A stretch of DNA of 64,000 bases from Deltaproteobacteria bacterium (GTDB lineage: Bacteria; Myxococcota_A; Polyangia; Nannocystales; Nannocystaceae): contig JADJEE010000002.1 in assembly GCA_016709225.1 (NCBI GenBank), positions 1,550,001 to 1,614,000 of the forward strand, read 5' to 3'. Positions 56,706 to 64,000 of this stretch are shown here, in pieces. Position 1 is the first letter of the stretch. Every line of letters begins with the position of its first letter. The position numbers and the translations under genes are program-made. Under the pieces are notes generated by a model. That model saw only the letters and a list, made by a program, of their open reading frames with translations, was not told where the DNA came from and searched no databases.

Positions 56706-58943
56706 TCACTCCCCGGTTGCGAGCTCGGGGATCTCCACGTGGATCTCCACACGCCGCAGCACCTCGGCGCCGCCGATCGCGTCGTCGTTGTAGCCGCGAC
56801 CGATGACCTGCACGCGGTGCTGCGGCACCGTCGAGCTGCACGAGCGGGTGTCGCGGCAGCGGTGGCCGGCGCACTTGCTCTCGGCCTTGTCGGGGTTCTC
56901 CGTGAGCCAGTCGTAGGCCGCGTACGCGCGATCGATCGACAACAGCATGTTGCTGTCGTCCTTGCGGCGCGACGAGACGATCGCACTGGGTGACGAGTAG
57001 CCGACGATCTCGAGCCGATAGTCGGGCCCCAGCATCGCGCCGACGTCGGGGCTCGCCAGCGCGTCGGCGACCTTGCAGACCTGCGTGCGGGCGTCGACCG
57101 TGAGGTCCGAGGCGGCGTCCTCGAACAGCACGTTGCTCAGCACGACCGACACGCCGGTGGCGGTCGCGCGCACGGTGAATCCGGCCACCCGCGCGACCAG
57201 CTCGAGCCGCTCGGCGAGCTTGCGCTGGCGCGCCTTGGCCTCGTCCAGCCGGGCCTGCTTGGCCTCGATCTGGTCGAGCAGCCCCTCGAGCCTGCGCATG
57301 GTGCCACCGTCGGCACCGCGGGCGAGCTCGGGCACGATGGCCTTGAGCGCGTTGCCGAGATCGGCCGGCAGGCGGCCCACGCCGCTGGCGATCTGCGACT
57401 GCGCACGTGCGACCTCGTCGACGCCGCGGGCCAGCGGCACCAGGTCGGCGCGGCGCGCCACACCGGTGCTCAGCTCCGCCGCCACTGCGCTGCGCAGATG
57501 CGCGACCGCAGCCACCGGATCCTCGGGGATCGCGTCCGGCTGCATCGCGACGGTCTCGCAGGCGGCGTCGATGCACGCCATCGCGTCGTCGCAGGTGCTG
57601 GCGCCTTCGGGACAACGATCGCCGCAGACCTGCGACGCCGCGGCCAGGCACGCCGCGAGGTCGGGTGTCGCCGTGGGCGCGGCCTCGACCACCGCATCGA
57701 GGTGTGGCGTGACCGGCTGCGCGACCGGTAGATCGGGCATCACGTGGTGCTTGATGCGCGCGCAGCGATCGGGGTTCGACCAGCAGACGTTCTCGGCGGC
57801 GTTGTCGTGCCAGAGATTGCGGGCCGCGAACCAACGCACCGCGCTGCGGCAGCGCGTGCGCTCGTGCGGCAGCGAGGCGTCGCGGCAGACGTCGTCCTCG
57901 CTCTGCGAGGACCGGCGCGCCTTCGCCAGCGCCTCGCAGGCCGCGGGGTGCTCGTCCTGCTTGCACAGCTCGGCCAGCGGCCGCGCCTGCTGGCTCGCGA
58001 CCAGGAACCACAGATAGTCGCAGGTCGAGCGGTGCTTCACCGTGCGACACAGCTCGTCGGTACGCCGCACCGCCTCCGGGCCGCTCGCGCTGCCGACCAG
58101 ACGATCGCAGGTCGCCGGCCGCACCTTGGCCGCGCACAGCTGCCCGGGGCTGTGCACGTCGGTGGGCGGATCGAGCCGCAGGATCGCGCGCTTCAAGATC
58201 CGCCGCGTGACCAGCGGCCGCGACTGGCCGTCGTCGAGCTGGCGGCAGGCCACGCGGGCGATCTCGGTCGGCTCCGCGAGCGCGCGCACGGCCGGCTGAT
58301 CGAGCAAGCGCTCGAGCGAGCTCGCGGTCGCCTCGGCGATCAACAGATCGATGCCGAGCTGCACCGCGCCGGCGAAGCGGCCGAAGCTCTGGCTGAGCTG
58401 CGCGGAGAAGCTCGCCGCCCGATCGCCGACCTCGGCGAGCTTGCGCGCGAGCACCCGCGAGAAGTCGAAGCGCGCGGCGAAGGCCGGCGCGTCGAAGTGC
58501 CCCTGCACCTGGGCGCCCGATGACTTGAGCACCAGCGTCAGCCACGGCGGTGGGTCCTTCGCGAGCGCGCCGTCGATCGTCACCTGTGCGGTCGCGAGGT
58601 CGCACTGCGCGCGGAGCTTGGGATCGAGCACGCTCGCCAGTCGACATGCGTCGCGCTCGGTCTCGGCGGCCATCGCCCGCGCCGCGATCGGAGACACGCC
58701 GCCGCCCCCGGCGACGCCGGACTCGAGCTGGGCGCACGTCCGCGCGATGCGGGACTCTTCGCCGATGAGGATCCGCGCGAGTCCATCGGGGTGGGTCTCG
58801 CGGCCGATCGAGCCGCTCGCGCAGCCACAGACCCCGACCAACGCGAGCGCAGCGAGACGTCCGCGCCCCGCGGCCGCGGGCGTGCGCCGAGATCGCGGCG
58901 CTCGAAGGGCACGGACACGGGCACGACGTCGCGCGGTTTCCAT
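56706..58943 (-). CDS. large lipoprotein with C-terminal OmpA-like domain
   Basis: Protein of about 745 residues. An Arg-rich N-terminus precedes a short hydrophobic core and Cys in GVCGC. The middle (about 60-480) is helical and unusually Cys-rich, with spaced pairs such as CRQLDDG, CDRLVGS, CDYLWF and CEALAKAR. A coiled-coil segment follows at about 590-620 (QIEAKQARLDEAKARQRKLAERLEL). The last 130 residues resemble an OmpA/Pal peptidoglycan-binding domain (FEDAASDLTVDA, YRLEIVGYSS, SIDRAYAAYDWL, VQVIGRGYNDDA). It may tether the outer membrane to the wall. ATG 58943 is one of two close starts. Confidence 0.75.
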   Translation of the reverse strand: METARRRARVRALRAPRSRRTPAAAGRGRLAALALVGVCGCASGSIGRETHPDGLARILIGEESRIARTCAQLESGVAGGGGVSPIAARAMAAETERDACRLASVLDPKLRAQCDLATAQVTIDGALAKDPPPWLTLVLKSSGAQVQGHFDAPAFAARFDFSRVLARKLAEVGDRAASFSAQLSQSFGRFAGAVQLGIDLLIAEATASSLERLLDQPAVRALAEPTEIARVACRQLDDGQSRPLVTRRILKRAILRLDPPTDVHSPGQLCAAKVRPATCDRLVGSASGPEAVRRTDELCRTVKHRSTCDYLWFLVASQQARPLAELCKQDEHPAACEALAKARRSSQSEDDVCRDASLPHERTRCRSAVRWFAARNLWHDNAAENVCWSNPDRCARIKHHVMPDLPVAQPVTPHLDAVVEAAPTATPDLAACLAAASQVCGDRCPEGASTCDDAMACIDAACETVAMQPDAIPEDPVAAVAHLRSAVAAELSTGVARRADLVPLARGVDEVARAQSQIASGVGRLPADLGNALKAIVPELARGADGGTMRRLEGLLDQIEAKQARLDEAKARQRKLAERLELVARVAGFTVRATATGVSVVLSNVLFEDAASDLTVDARTQVCKVADALASPDVGAMLGPDYRLEIVGYSSPSAIVSSRRKDDSNMLLSIDRAYAAYDWLTENPDKAESKCAGHRCRDTRSCSSTVPQHRVQVIGRGYNDDAIGGAEVLRRVEIHVEIPELATGE

Positions 58944-59010
58944 GGGCGGGCGGGAGCATGCCACGGATGCCCGCGAACCGGCACCGCTCCAACGCCAGCG
59001 AGCGCCCGGC

Positions 59011-59730
59011 TCAGCGCGAAGCGATCGTCAGGGTGAAGGCACCGCTGGCGCCCTCGTAGCCATCGACGACGATGGCAATCGTCTGGCCTTCCTCCAACGC
59101 GATGCTCACATCCGACTGTACGATCGTGGGCGACGAATCATCGTTGCACGCGATCTCGATGCCGCTGCAGTCGCCCGAGAGCACCGCGAGCCCGGTATCG
59201 TAGCCGGAGCCGATGGTCGAGAACGAGTAGGTGCCGTCGGCGGGAGCGGTCCACAGCAGCACGCGATCGGGCGCGTCCCCGGCCACGCAGGTCGGCGCGT
59301 AGCTGTCGTCGGCGCCGTTGGTGTTGCCGTCGGTGACGCCGAGACCAATCGCCATGCCGAGGTCTTCATCGATGCACCCGAAGTCGAAGCCGCCACCGCT
59401 GCTGCTGTCGCCGGTCGTGGCGTCGCCACTCGTGCCGCCGTGGCCCGTCCCATCGCTGGCGGACGCGTCGGTGTCACCGCCCGAGTCGGCGTGGGCCGTA
59501 GCCCCGCTCGACGAGGGATCTTGCGTCGTCGTGCCGTCGCCGGCGTCGTCGGGGCCGGCCGACGCGGTGGTCGTGCCGCCCGTCGACGAGGTCGTGCCGC
59601 CGGTGCCGGGCCCCGAGCTGTCGCCGCTGGCGGCGGCGGTCTCGCCCTCGACCACCGGTGCGTTCCCGAAGCAGCCCCCGCCACCGATCACGCCGGCGAC
59701 GGCGACGAGCCCCAAGCAGCGAACGTACAT
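59011..59730 (-). CDS. stalked lipoprotein with PPC-like domain
   Basis: Lipoprotein of 239 residues: signal ending in GGGGC, a stalk of about 85 residues of Thr, Ser, Gly and Asp, and a C-terminal domain with DGTYSFSTIGSGYDTGLAVLSG and a closing beta hairpin. This matches bacterial pre-peptidase C-terminal (PPC) domains, usually secreted and Ca2+-stabilised. No protease domain is attached. Function unknown. Confidence 0.75.
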   Translation of the reverse strand: MYVRCLGLVAVAGVIGGGGCFGNAPVVEGETAAASGDSSGPGTGGTTSSTGGTTTASAGPDDAGDGTTTQDPSSSGATAHADSGGDTDASASDGTGHGGTSGDATTGDSSSGGGFDFGCIDEDLGMAIGLGVTDGNTNGADDSYAPTCVAGDAPDRVLLWTAPADGTYSFSTIGSGYDTGLAVLSGDCSGIEIACNDDSSPTIVQSDVSIALEEGQTIAIVVDGYEGASGAFTLTIASR

Positions 59731-59842
59731 GACCACGTAGTGACGCGATCGCCCCGGCGGTTCTCGGGGCGCGAGACTGGTCATGCTCACGGCGGGAATT
59801 CGTCGGTTCGATGCAACCGCCACCCGCCGTCGGCGTCGCAGC

Positions 59843-60862
59843 TCAAGGGATGTCGGGCGGCGGCGTGCAGAAGCCGCCGAAGCAGAACACGCTGCAGCAG
59901 TCCGCACCGGTGATGCAGGCCATCCCCGAGGGCGTGCAGTCGCCCCCCGGCGGCTCGCATGCGTCCCCGACGCAGGCATTGCTGCAGCAATCGGCGTTGC
60001 CGACACAGGCCTGGCCATCGGGGGCGCAGGCGGGCACGCAAGCCATGGTGCCGGGGTCGCACGCGCCACTGCAGCAGTCGGCGTCGGTGGTGCAGCTGCC
60101 CCCTTGGGTCTTGCAGGTGTCCTCGCCGAAATCACACCGGCCGGTCTCCTCGTTGCAGTTCATCGAGCAGCACTCGGTTGGACCGCCGCTGGTGCAGCTC
60201 TCACCCGTGGGTCGACAGCCCGGCGACAGATCCACCTCACAGCGACCATCGTTGCCGCAGATGTCGGAGCAGCAGTCGGCGTTCGTCTGACAGTCTTCGC
60301 CCTCGACCAGGCACAGCTCCCCGCCGCAGAGACCGTCGTGGCAGGCCAGCGAGCAGCAGTCGAGCGCCTTCTCGCAGCCGACGCCGTCGGCGACGCAGTA
60401 GTTGGTGCACACCACCTGCTCACCGCCCAGCTCTGGCTCGCACTTGCCCGAGCAACACGGCGTAGAGTCGTCGCATGCGGTGCCGGGGGGCTCGCACGCC
60501 CCGGGCTCGAGGCAGAAACCACCGTCGCAGCGTCCCGAGCAGCACGCGATGTCCTCGGTGCACGCGATGCCGAGCTCGAGGCACGTGCCGTCGTCGGGGC
60601 CGCACAGCCCCAGCGCGTTGCAGACCCCGCCGCAACAGTCGCTACCCGCCGTGCACACCGAGCCGGCCGCGGCACATGCACCGCCGCCGCTCGAGTCACC
60701 CGCACTGGCGGTGCTGGCCGATCCGCCGGGCGTGGTGCCGAGCGAGTCGATGCCGCCCGAGCTCGAAGCGCCCTCGGCACCTCCGGATGCGTCGGTGCCC
60801 GCGCACGCGAGCGCGAGCGAGGCCGTGGAGACGAAGAACGCTGCGCGCGCGAGCTGGAGCAT
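59843..60862 (-). CDS. lipoprotein with nine cystine-knot-like repeats
   Basis: Protein of 339 residues: signal with Cys in LALAC, a Ser/Gly stalk of about 40 residues, then nine tandem modules of about 25-35 residues. Each has the pattern C-x5/6-C-x4/6-CC-x3-C-x4/9-C, for example CLELGIACTEDIACCSGRC. Six Cys with a central CC is the arrangement of inhibitor-cystine-knot and dickkopf-like domains, common in eukaryotic toxins and also found in myxobacterial surface proteins. No enzyme motif. Likely extracellular, very stable and binding-type. Confidence 0.8.
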   Translation of the reverse strand: MLQLARAAFFVSTASLALACAGTDASGGAEGASSSGGIDSLGTTPGGSASTASAGDSSGGGACAAAGSVCTAGSDCCGGVCNALGLCGPDDGTCLELGIACTEDIACCSGRCDGGFCLEPGACEPPGTACDDSTPCCSGKCEPELGGEQVVCTNYCVADGVGCEKALDCCSLACHDGLCGGELCLVEGEDCQTNADCCSDICGNDGRCEVDLSPGCRPTGESCTSGGPTECCSMNCNEETGRCDFGEDTCKTQGGSCTTDADCCSGACDPGTMACVPACAPDGQACVGNADCCSNACVGDACEPPGGDCTPSGMACITGADCCSVFCFGGFCTPPPDIP

Positions 60863-60913
60863 GGTGGGGCCCTCCCGGCCCCCGTGCCCGATCTCGGCGC
60901 AGCGTTACAGCCG

Positions 60914-63900
60914 TCACTCCGCCGGCGGAGGCGGCGATGCCGGGGGCTCGATGGGCTCGCTGGGCGACATCGGCACCACGTCGGGTGCACCCGACAGCTT
61001 GCGGGAGATCCACCCGGTGATCCGGCCGAAGAACTGCGCGCAGTCGTCGAAGAACGAGTACGCCACCGGCACCGCGACCAGCGTGAGCAGCAGCGACATG
61101 GTCTGGCCGCCCACGACCACGCCGGCGGTCGCGTTGGAGAAGCCGGCCCCGATGCCGCGGCTGGTGACCAGCGGGATCATGCCGGCCACGAACGCGAAGG
61201 TCGTCATGAGGATCGGCCGCAGGCGGTCCTTGTTGGCCTGCAGGATCGCTTCGAGCCGTGGCTTACCCTCGCGCCGCAGCGCGTTGGTGTGATCGACCTG
61301 CAAGATGGCGTTCTTCTTGACCACGCCGAACAGCACGAAGATGCCGAGCGCGCTGAAGAGGTCGAGCGCCTGCTCGAACAGCACCACCGACGCGATCGCG
61401 AACGGCAGCGTCAGCGGCAGTGAGAGCAGGATGGTGACCGGGTGCAGCCACGACTCGAACTGCGCCGCCAGCACCAGGTACATGAACACGAACGCGAGCC
61501 CGAGACCGAACACGAAGCTCTCGGCGGTCTCCTTCATCAGCTTGGCGCCACCGACCGGGCGAATCGAGTAGCCGGCCTTGGGCAGCTCCTCTTCGATGAT
61601 GCGGCGCATCTCGTCGCCGATCGCACCCTCGCTGAAACCGGGCGCAGGGTTGGCGTAGAAGGTGATCTGGCGCCGGCGCGAGAAGTGATTGATGACCGAG
61701 GGGCCGCGGCCGTCGTGCAGCTGCACCACCTCGGCCAGCGGCACCGACCCGAGCAAGCTCGACGGCACGCTCATCAGGCGCACGCCGTCCTCGTCGACGC
61801 GATACTGCTCCTCGGCGCGGATACGGACTTCGTACTGCTCGCCCTGCTCGGGGTAGGTCGAGACCTTCTGCCCGCCGACCAGCATCTGCAGTACCGACGC
61901 GACGTCGGCGACGCGCACGCCGAGGTCGGCCGCGAGATCGCGATCGACGTACACGCCGATCTCGGGCTTGCCGACCACGAAGGACGAATCGACGTCGACC
62001 GCACCGGGGACCTCGCGCATGCGCGCGAGCACCCGCTCGTTGACCGTGGCCAGCACCGCGAGGTCGGGCCCGAACACCGCGTACTGCACCCGTGCGGACG
62101 CGAAGCCGCCGCCCGAGATGGCTGCGACATCGGCCACGCTCACCCGCAGGTCGGTGGGCAGGTCGGCGAGGATCTCGCGACGCACGACGTCCTTGATGTC
62201 CTCCTGGGTCAGCTCGCGCTGCTTGGGGTCGACCAGGCGCACGTAGATGCGCGCGACGTTGGGCGTGCGCTGCTCGTCGTCGCCGATCGTGACGAGCGTG
62301 CCCTCGACCCACGACAGTCCGCGGATGCGGGTGGCGACGCGATCGCCGATCATCTGCGTGGCCATGAGGCTGCTGCCTTCGGGCGCGCGCACCAGCACCT
62401 CGAAGCGGGCCTCGTCGTTGATGGGGATGAAGCCCTTCTTGGCCTGCTGCGCCAGCGGCCCCATCGCGTACAGCGACGCCAGCGAGGCCAGCACCACCAC
62501 CCAGCGCTGCCGCATGCAGAAGCGCAGCACGACCATGTAGCCGCGCTCGAGCGGGCGATAGAACACGTCGACCAGGCGCTCGAGCCAGCTCTTGCGCCTG
62601 TGGGTGCCGCGCGGCACCGCCTTGAGCCACCGCGAGGCCATCATCGGTGTCAGCGAGAAGCTGACCACCAGCGAGACCGCGATGGCAGAGACCATCGTCA
62701 TGCCGAAGCTGGCCAGGAAGCGCCCTGGGATGCCGGCCACGAACGCGACCGGTAGGAACACCGCAATGAGCGACAGCGTGGTCGCGAGCACCGCGAGGCC
62801 GATCTCCTTGGTGCCGTCGACTGCCGCCTGCATGGGCGGGGTTCCGCGCTCTTCGACGTGCTTGAAGATGTTCTCGAGCACGACGATGGCGTCGTCGATC
62901 ACGATGCCGACCGACAGCGCGAGCGCCAGCAGCGTCATGGTGTTGAGCGTGAAGCCCTGCAGCCACATCAGCGCGAACGTGCCGATGACCGAGGTCGGGA
63001 TCGCAACCGCGGCGATGATGGTGCTGCGGACGTTGCCGAGGAACACCAGCACGACCAGCGCCGCCAGGCCGGCACCGACCACGAGGTGCTCGTTGACGGC
63101 GTGGGTGCTGGTGCGGATGGTCTCCGACTCGTCGCGCAGCACGTCGACGACGTAGCCAGGCGGGAGGTCGGCGCGCATCTCCTCGACCGCGGCCTTGAGC
63201 GCGTCGACCACCGCCACGGTGTTCTCACCGGACTGCTTGCGGATCGCCAGCAACACCGCAGGGTTGCCGTTCCAGGTCGCGGCGGTCTCGACCTCTTCGA
63301 CGCCGTCCTCGACGCGCCCGATGTCGTGCAGTCGCACGGTCTTGCCGTCGCCCTGGCGGATGACGACGCCCTCGAGCTGCTCGGGCGCAGTGACGCGGCC
63401 GTGGATGCGCAGCGTGAGGAAGTCGGGGCCGGTGTCGATGCGGCCGCCGGGCATGGTCAGGTTCTCGTTGCCGACCACCCGCGCGACCTCGGGCGCGGTG
63501 ATGCCGTACGCCCGCATGCGCACCGGATCGAGCCAGATGTTGACCTGGCGCTCCTGACCACCGATGACGCGCACCTGCCCTACGCCCGAGATGCTCTCGA
63601 GGTCACGCCGCACGCGCTGATCGGCGTAGGCGGTGACCTCTCGCATCGAACGGCCCTCGCCCGACACCGAGAGGTAGATGATGGGCATCGCGTCGGGATC
63701 GACCTTGGTCACCACCGGCGGCTCGATGCCGGTCGGCAGCTCGGCCATCACGGTGTTGACGCGGTCGCGGACCTCCTGGGCCGCGATGTCCACGCCCTTC
63801 TCGAGCTTGAACATGATGAAGACCTGCGACACGCCCTCGGCAGAGGCGGAGCGCAGCTCTTCGATGCCGCTGGCGGTGTTCACCGCGCGTTCGATGCGGT

Positions 63901-64000
63901 CGGTGATCTCGCTCTCGACGTCCTCGGGCGCCGCACCGGGCAGGCGCGTGGTCACGACCACGGTCGGGAAGTCGATCTTGGGGAAGCGGTCGACGCCGAG
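60914..64000 (-). CDS. RND-family efflux transporter, N-terminus outside the window
   Basis: 1,028 codons are visible; the gene runs off the right edge, the visible start being LGVDRFPKIDFPT, so about 30-40 residues are missing. Helix 4 motif VGIVIDDAIVVLENIF has the paired Asp needed for proton relay. RLRPILMTTFAFVAGMIPL and a C-terminal four-helix set are present. The last 30 residues are Pro-rich. It belongs to the AcrB/MexF-type exporter group. The adaptor gene expected with it may lie beyond the window. Confidence 0.92.
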   Translation of the reverse strand, partial: LGVDRFPKIDFPTVVVTTRLPGAAPEDVESEITDRIERAVNTASGIEELRSASAEGVSQVFIMFKLEKGVDIAAQEVRDRVNTVMAELPTGIEPPVVTKVDPDAMPIIYLSVSGEGRSMREVTAYADQRVRRDLESISGVGQVRVIGGQERQVNIWLDPVRMRAYGITAPEVARVVGNENLTMPGGRIDTGPDFLTLRIHGRVTAPEQLEGVVIRQGDGKTVRLHDIGRVEDGVEEVETAATWNGNPAVLLAIRKQSGENTVAVVDALKAAVEEMRADLPPGYVVDVLRDESETIRTSTHAVNEHLVVGAGLAALVVLVFLGNVRSTIIAAVAIPTSVIGTFALMWLQGFTLNTMTLLALALSVGIVIDDAIVVLENIFKHVEERGTPPMQAAVDGTKEIGLAVLATTLSLIAVFLPVAFVAGIPGRFLASFGMTMVSAIAVSLVVSFSLTPMMASRWLKAVPRGTHRRKSWLERLVDVFYRPLERGYMVVLRFCMRQRWVVVLASLASLYAMGPLAQQAKKGFIPINDEARFEVLVRAPEGSSLMATQMIGDRVATRIRGLSWVEGTLVTIGDDEQRTPNVARIYVRLVDPKQRELTQEDIKDVVRREILADLPTDLRVSVADVAAISGGGFASARVQYAVFGPDLAVLATVNERVLARMREVPGAVDVDSSFVVGKPEIGVYVDRDLAADLGVRVADVASVLQMLVGGQKVSTYPEQGEQYEVRIRAEEQYRVDEDGVRLMSVPSSLLGSVPLAEVVQLHDGRGPSVINHFSRRRQITFYANPAPGFSEGAIGDEMRRIIEEELPKAGYSIRPVGGAKLMKETAESFVFGLGLAFVFMYLVLAAQFESWLHPVTILLSLPLTLPFAIASVVLFEQALDLFSALGIFVLFGVVKKNAILQVDHTNALRREGKPRLEAILQANKDRLRPILMTTFAFVAGMIPLVTSRGIGAGFSNATAGVVVGGQTMSLLLTLVAVPVAYSFFDDCAQFFGRITGWISRKLSGAPDVVPMSPSEPIEPPASPPPPAE

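Overview
The window is GC-rich throughout, with strong third-position GC bias. Its gene families point to a predatory, social Myxococcota of the Nannocystis/Polyangia type. The evidence is: two Ser/Thr kinases with C-terminal TPR tails, a sigma factor resembling the Myxococcales family TIGR03001, about a dozen lipoproteins with long Ser/Thr/Asp/Gly stalks, a DUF1552/DUF1592 pair, PEGA, FG-GAP, LamG and SBBP proteins, and type VI secretion accessory genes. The genus is inferred, not proven. No rRNA, tRNA or CRISPR array was seen.

Layout. 0-6.3 kb: a stalked lipoprotein, an alkyl-sulfatase-like metallo-beta-lactamase protein, an NAD-dependent epimerase, a DUF1707/LiaF-like protein and a three-gene minus-strand lipoprotein operon. 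6.4-8.9 kb: a 168-bp palindromic mobile element sitting on the stop codon of a TPR kinase. 9.3-19.5 kb: an export block. An RND pump overlapping an S4 protein diverges from a TetR gene, which is followed in 4-nt overlaps by an ABC ATPase and two permeases, then MacA, MacB ATPase and MacB permease. A near-perfect palindrome lies at the divergent promoter. 19.5-22.3 kb: aldehyde dehydrogenase plus a glutamine-synthetase-like ligase. 22.3-25.3 kb: a DEAD-box helicase divergent from a geranylgeranyl-reductase-family flavoprotein.

25.2-27.7 kb: an ECF42-type sigma factor with its DGPF/YCII partner, bracketed by 114-bp direct repeats derived from the 3' end of the flavoprotein gene; the right junction truncates a secreted-protein gene. 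27.8-31.6 kb: a BP74-like lipoprotein, a frameshifted DUF1552 gene and a DUF1592-type cytochrome-like protein. 31.6-36.8 kb: a four-gene minus-strand operon (FG-GAP lipoprotein, PEGA protein, zinc-finger kinase, TIGR03001-like sigma factor). 37-44 kb: a LamG lipoprotein, then a small gene and a 1,216-residue protein whose C-terminus carries a nitrilase-type Glu-Lys-Cys triad, a candidate secreted effector.

44-52.5 kb: an unstable accessory stretch with an interrupted YPPQ-repeat gene, an amber-interrupted lipoprotein gene, endonuclease V, a DUF4123 type VI adaptor, a second copy of the palindromic element and an intact IS1182-family insertion sequence. 52.5-64 kb: stalked lipoproteins, an iron alcohol dehydrogenase, an OmpA-like lipoprotein, a lipoprotein with nine cystine-knot-like repeats and a second RND pump cut by the window end.

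The clearest unusual signals are: palindromic elements inserted at CTAG sites that form amber stops; the two ~110-bp gene-fragment duplications; the kinase/zinc-finger/sigma operon; and the nitrilase-domain giant protein.
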